A stretch of 34,194 nucleotides of DNA. Source: Candidatus Pullichristensenella excrementigallinarum (GTDB lineage: Bacteria > Bacillota > Clostridia > Christensenellales > Aristaeellaceae). The position numbers and the translations under genes are program-made. Numbering within the stretch: the stretch's first letter is position 1; each line of letters opens with the position of its first letter. The notes beneath the pieces were generated by a model that worked only from the letters and a program-made list of their open reading frames with translations, was not told where the DNA came from and made no database searches. Below, piece after piece: positions 31,778-34,194 of the stretch. The stretch lies in contig DVMU01000058.1 of the NCBI GenBank assembly GCA_018714825.1, positions 1 to 34,194 on the forward strand, written 5' to 3'.

Positions 31778-32728
31778 TTAATTTTTGATTCGGACCGTCT
31801 TGCGGTACATGGACTTCAGCCGCGGGTCAATATACGAGTAGAGAATGTCTACCAGCAGATTCACCACGCTGAAGACCACCGCCAACACCAGCACGCCGCC
31901 CTGTACCACCGGATAGTTGCGCGCCTTAATCGCGTCCACCATGAATTTCCCCAATCCCGGGATCGCGAAGACCGTCTCGGTAAGCACCGCGCCGCCCAGC
32001 AATCCGCCGAACTGGATGCCCACGACCGTCACGATCGGGATCAGCGCGTTCTTCAGCGCGTGCTTGATGATGATCACGTTTTCCTTCTGGCCCTTGGCCC
32101 TGGCGGTGCGAATATAGTCCTGATGGATGACCTCCAGCATACTCGAACGCGTCATGCGCGTAATCATGGCCGCCGAGCTGGTTCCAATGGTCACTGCCGG
32201 GAGAATCCAATATTGCCATCCGTAAAATCCGGAAGCCGGAAGCCATCCCAACCAGATGGAAAATACAATGATGTTTAAAAGCCCTTGCCAGAAGTTCGGC
32301 ATGGATACGCCCACCAACGCCACGACCATACTCGTGCTGTCAATCCACGAATATTGCCGGATCGCGGAGATAATGCCCGTCGGAATGCCGATTAAGATGG
32401 AAAACAACATGCTGACCAACGCGAGCAACAGCGTGGTGGGGAATCGATCCGCGATTTCCTGAATGACCGGCTGCCCCGTCTGATAGGAAACGCCCAGATC
32501 GCCCCGGGTAACCAGCCCCGTCAGATAGGAAAAAAACCTCTCCAAAAACGGCCGGTTTAATCCCAGCTCCTCGCGGATGGCCTGCACATCCTCCTCACTC
32601 GCGAACTCGCCCGCAAGCTGGCGCGCCGCGTCTCCGGGAGTGATTTCGCTGAGTATAAAGATGATGAGCAATACGCCCAAAAGAACCGGCAAAAGCATCA
32701 ACAACCGCTTGAGTATGTACCTGTACAT
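31778..32728 (-). CDS. oppB: Oligopeptide ABC transporter permease OppB/DppB
   Basis: A 316-residue permease. The start MYRYILKRLLMLLPVLLGV and the ITPGDAARQL segment are typical of DppB; a large extracytoplasmic region (EELGLNRPFLERFFSYLTGL) and RTARAKGQKENVIIIKHALKNALIP (EAA loop) follow. ATG 32728 is used, with GGGAGTGAAGGCA upstream; GTG 32737 lies inside that site. As first gene of the operon it is transcribed away from the sensor gene. Confidence 0.94.
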   Translation of the reverse strand: MYRYILKRLLMLLPVLLGVLLIIFILSEITPGDAARQLAGEFASEEDVQAIREELGLNRPFLERFFSYLTGLVTRGDLGVSYQTGQPVIQEIADRFPTTLLLALVSMLFSILIGIPTGIISAIRQYSWIDSTSMVVALVGVSMPNFWQGLLNIIVFSIWLGWLPASGFYGWQYWILPAVTIGTSSAAMITRMTRSSMLEVIHQDYIRTARAKGQKENVIIIKHALKNALIPIVTVVGIQFGGLLGGAVLTETVFAIPGLGKFMVDAIKARNYPVVQGGVLVLAVVFSVVNLLVDILYSYIDPRLKSMYRKTVRIKN

Positions 32729-32765
32729 TGCCTTCACTCCCTCAACGCGCGGATATTCGGGGGTT

Positions 32766-32794
32766 GTTATAGGTTAATTCTAGCGAATTGTCCC
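32766..32794 (-). promoter_or_regulatory. Tentative promoter of the opp operon
   Basis: Minus-strand GGGACA (32794-32789), 17 bases, TATAAC (32771-32766) matches the consensus only partly. The region 32738-33000 is unusually AT-rich and may hold other sites; I see no gene there. Confidence 0.3.
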
Positions 32795-33014
32795 CACAAA
32801 AAAAACCGTCTATTTTACACTATCCCCCGCAATTTTTAGTTCTTTGAATTTCACTCCTTTCCTGGTTGCATTGTTTCATTTCCTTCCCAGATATCTCCCT
32901 TTGTTTTGCAGGAAACAATTCACAATTATGCGGATTTAAATTTTTATTTTCTTTTAAAGTCCCCATATCCTCTTCTTTCCATGTTTAGCCTATACGGAAA
33001 TTGTCGGAAAAACC

Positions 33015-33042
33015 TTGACAGCACCCCCCGGCATTGTATAAT
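33015..33042 (+). promoter_or_regulatory. Consensus promoter of the sensor gene
   Basis: TTGACA (33015-33020), a 16-base spacer and TATAAT (33037-33042). The predicted leader of about 205 bases to the ATG at 33256 contains no convincing gene and no riboswitch I recognise. Confidence 0.75.
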
Positions 33043-33255
33043 GAAATTGAGACAATTCCGTACAATAATTTATCCGCGCCAATCGTCGCGTTGCCGCCGG
33101 GGTCCATCGGCAAGATTTTCGCAAAAATGTTCGTGCGTTTCTCCTCGTCGCAGGCCGGTTTCGGCATCGTTCTCGGCCTTGGCCGTTGTGCAGGATTGCC
33201 TTGGGAGAAAATCCATCCGCAACGGCATCCATTCTCAGGAGGAGCGAGGACAGAT

Positions 33256-34194
33256 ATGCTTGGCAACATGAACATTAAAAAGCGGCTGATGTTGACCATC
33301 TATGCGTATCTGTTCATTATTTTGCTGCTGCTTCTGATCATCACTTATTTTGTCGTGCAGAACATCTTCCTGCGCCAAGTGCGCACCTCCTCGCAAAACA
33401 GCGCGATCAACGGAAACCTCCTCATCGAAAAGGAACAGCAATATCTCTACGGCATGGCCGCCTATTACGGCATTACACCGGAGATTCAAAGAATCCTCGC
33501 GCAGAGCAATCAGCATTTGGATCCCGGCGGGCTGACCAACGAATTGTTCGCGGTCAGCGAGGCGCGCATGTATGTGCTCAACCTGGCTCTCTACAATTTG
33601 CAGGGAGATTGCGTGGACTACATCTCTATCGACGATTCCTTTGGGCCGGTCAATCAATTGCTCCTGCCGGGCGAACGCCCGTTTGACCGCCTGCTGGCGG
33701 GACAGCGCACCTTTGAATGGGAATTTATCGACAGCAATGAAACCCTGCTCTTTGAGCGCGACAATTCTCCGAAGATGTGCCTGTGGTATGTGATCAAGAG
33801 CACAACCAGCATGAAGCCCATCGGCGTCCTCGCCATCTCCATCGACACGCGCAAGCTCCTGACCGCGGATAACCTCACCAACGAGATGTACAACAACGCC
33901 GTCATTCTCGATTCCAATGCGCGCACGCTCTTTGTCAAGGGCACGTCTCGTTCCATGCTAAATACGGACATGGCTTCGCAGCTTCTGGGGAACATACAGC
34001 CCTATCAATCCTCGGGCAGCTTTCTTTTTACAAATTCCGGGAACAAATATGTGGCTGCGTATGCTCGCGTGTCGAACAGTCCCTTTGTCACCTTTATTGT
34101 CAAATCGCGCGACAATTTAAATTGGAACCCCAGTACCATGCGGATTTACTTCGGCGTGTCGCTTGCGCTTGCCCTGTTGATGCTGCCGGTGGGC
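33256..34194 (+). CDS. Membrane sensor protein, N-terminal part (YesM-type histidine kinase likely)
   Basis: The frame is open from the ATG at 33256 to the window end (313 residues seen), so the gene is cut off. A basic N-terminus (NIKKRLM) leads into a membrane segment of about 20 residues (near 15-35), an extracytoplasmic domain of about 260 residues that resembles a double Cache fold, and a second hydrophobic segment beginning near residue 298. This layout fits YesM/LytS-like histidine kinases of Bacillota, or less likely an AraC-type regulator with membrane sensor. It diverges from the opp operon, and such sensors often control adjacent transporter genes. A GAGGAG precedes the ATG. Confidence 0.6.
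   Translation, partial: MLGNMNIKKRLMLTIYAYLFIILLLLLIITYFVVQNIFLRQVRTSSQNSAINGNLLIEKEQQYLYGMAAYYGITPEIQRILAQSNQHLDPGGLTNELFAVSEARMYVLNLALYNLQGDCVDYISIDDSFGPVNQLLLPGERPFDRLLAGQRTFEWEFIDSNETLLFERDNSPKMCLWYVIKSTTSMKPIGVLAISIDTRKLLTADNLTNEMYNNAVILDSNARTLFVKGTSRSMLNTDMASQLLGNIQPYQSSGSFLFTNSGNKYVAAYARVSNSPFVTFIVKSRDNLNWNPSTMRIYFGVSLALALLMLPVG

Noticed and set aside
32738-33255. Small minus-strand frames in the opp-sensor intergenic region
   Set aside because: They overlap a consensus plus-strand promoter and leader and show no coding features.

Overview
The window looks like a Bacillota (Clostridia-type) chromosome segment with a fairly high GC content, roughly 55-60% by eye. The best evidence is the operon rimP-nusA-ylxR-ylxQ-infB-rbfA-nrnA-truB-ribF (16-7972, minus strand), whose ylxR/ylxQ gene order is typical of that phylum. 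Both extracellular binding proteins have Sec signal peptides but no lipobox cysteine, which is unusual for a monoderm; a Christensenellales-like lineage is a guess from this. I see no tRNA, rRNA, CRISPR array, transposase or phage gene.

Region 1 (1-8120) is the translation and transcription housekeeping operon, read leftwards from a promoter near 8091-8119. It has an internal terminator-like hairpin between infB and rbfA. Its last visible gene is a RibF that stops right after the FAD-synthetase domain.

Region 2 (8475-23030) is a sugar regulon. A ROK sugar kinase and a GatZ/KbaZ-like protein are transcribed leftwards. Divergent from them is a tightly packed five-gene operon: HAD phosphatase, a deoxyhypusine-synthase-like protein, an HldE/RfaE-like PfkB kinase, a second ROK protein and a GmhA-like SIS isomerase. 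A ROK-family repressor follows on the minus strand, then a galactose/glucose-type importer (mglBAC) and an L-fucose/D-arabinose isomerase (fucI). The kinase-gatZ promoter and the mgl promoter carry the same palindrome (consensus ATCTTAATAAGAT) exactly two bases after the -10 box, so a single regulator, probably the local ROK repressor, is likely to control both. The first of these sites also lies between the -35 and -10 of the divergent promoter for the five-gene operon. I consider this five-gene operon, together with its operators, the best candidate for an undescribed pathway.

Region 3 (23069-26320, minus strand) holds a ketose-kinase module: a 3-epimerase-type TIM barrel, an RpiB-family isomerase, DhaK and DhaL. 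The combination and specific active-site changes point to a tetrulose/erythrulose-type pathway rather than plain dihydroxyacetone use.

Region 4 (26441-32800, minus strand) is an oligopeptide/dipeptide-type ABC operon, oppB-C-D-F, a TPR protein, then the binding protein. Diverging from it is the N-terminal part of a membrane sensor protein (33256 to the window end), probably a YesM-type histidine kinase.

Two copies of a small multi-hairpin repeat lie in the two tail-to-tail intergenic gaps (15464-15577 and 23108-23174). Gene calls rest on recognised motifs and family memory; no database search was possible.
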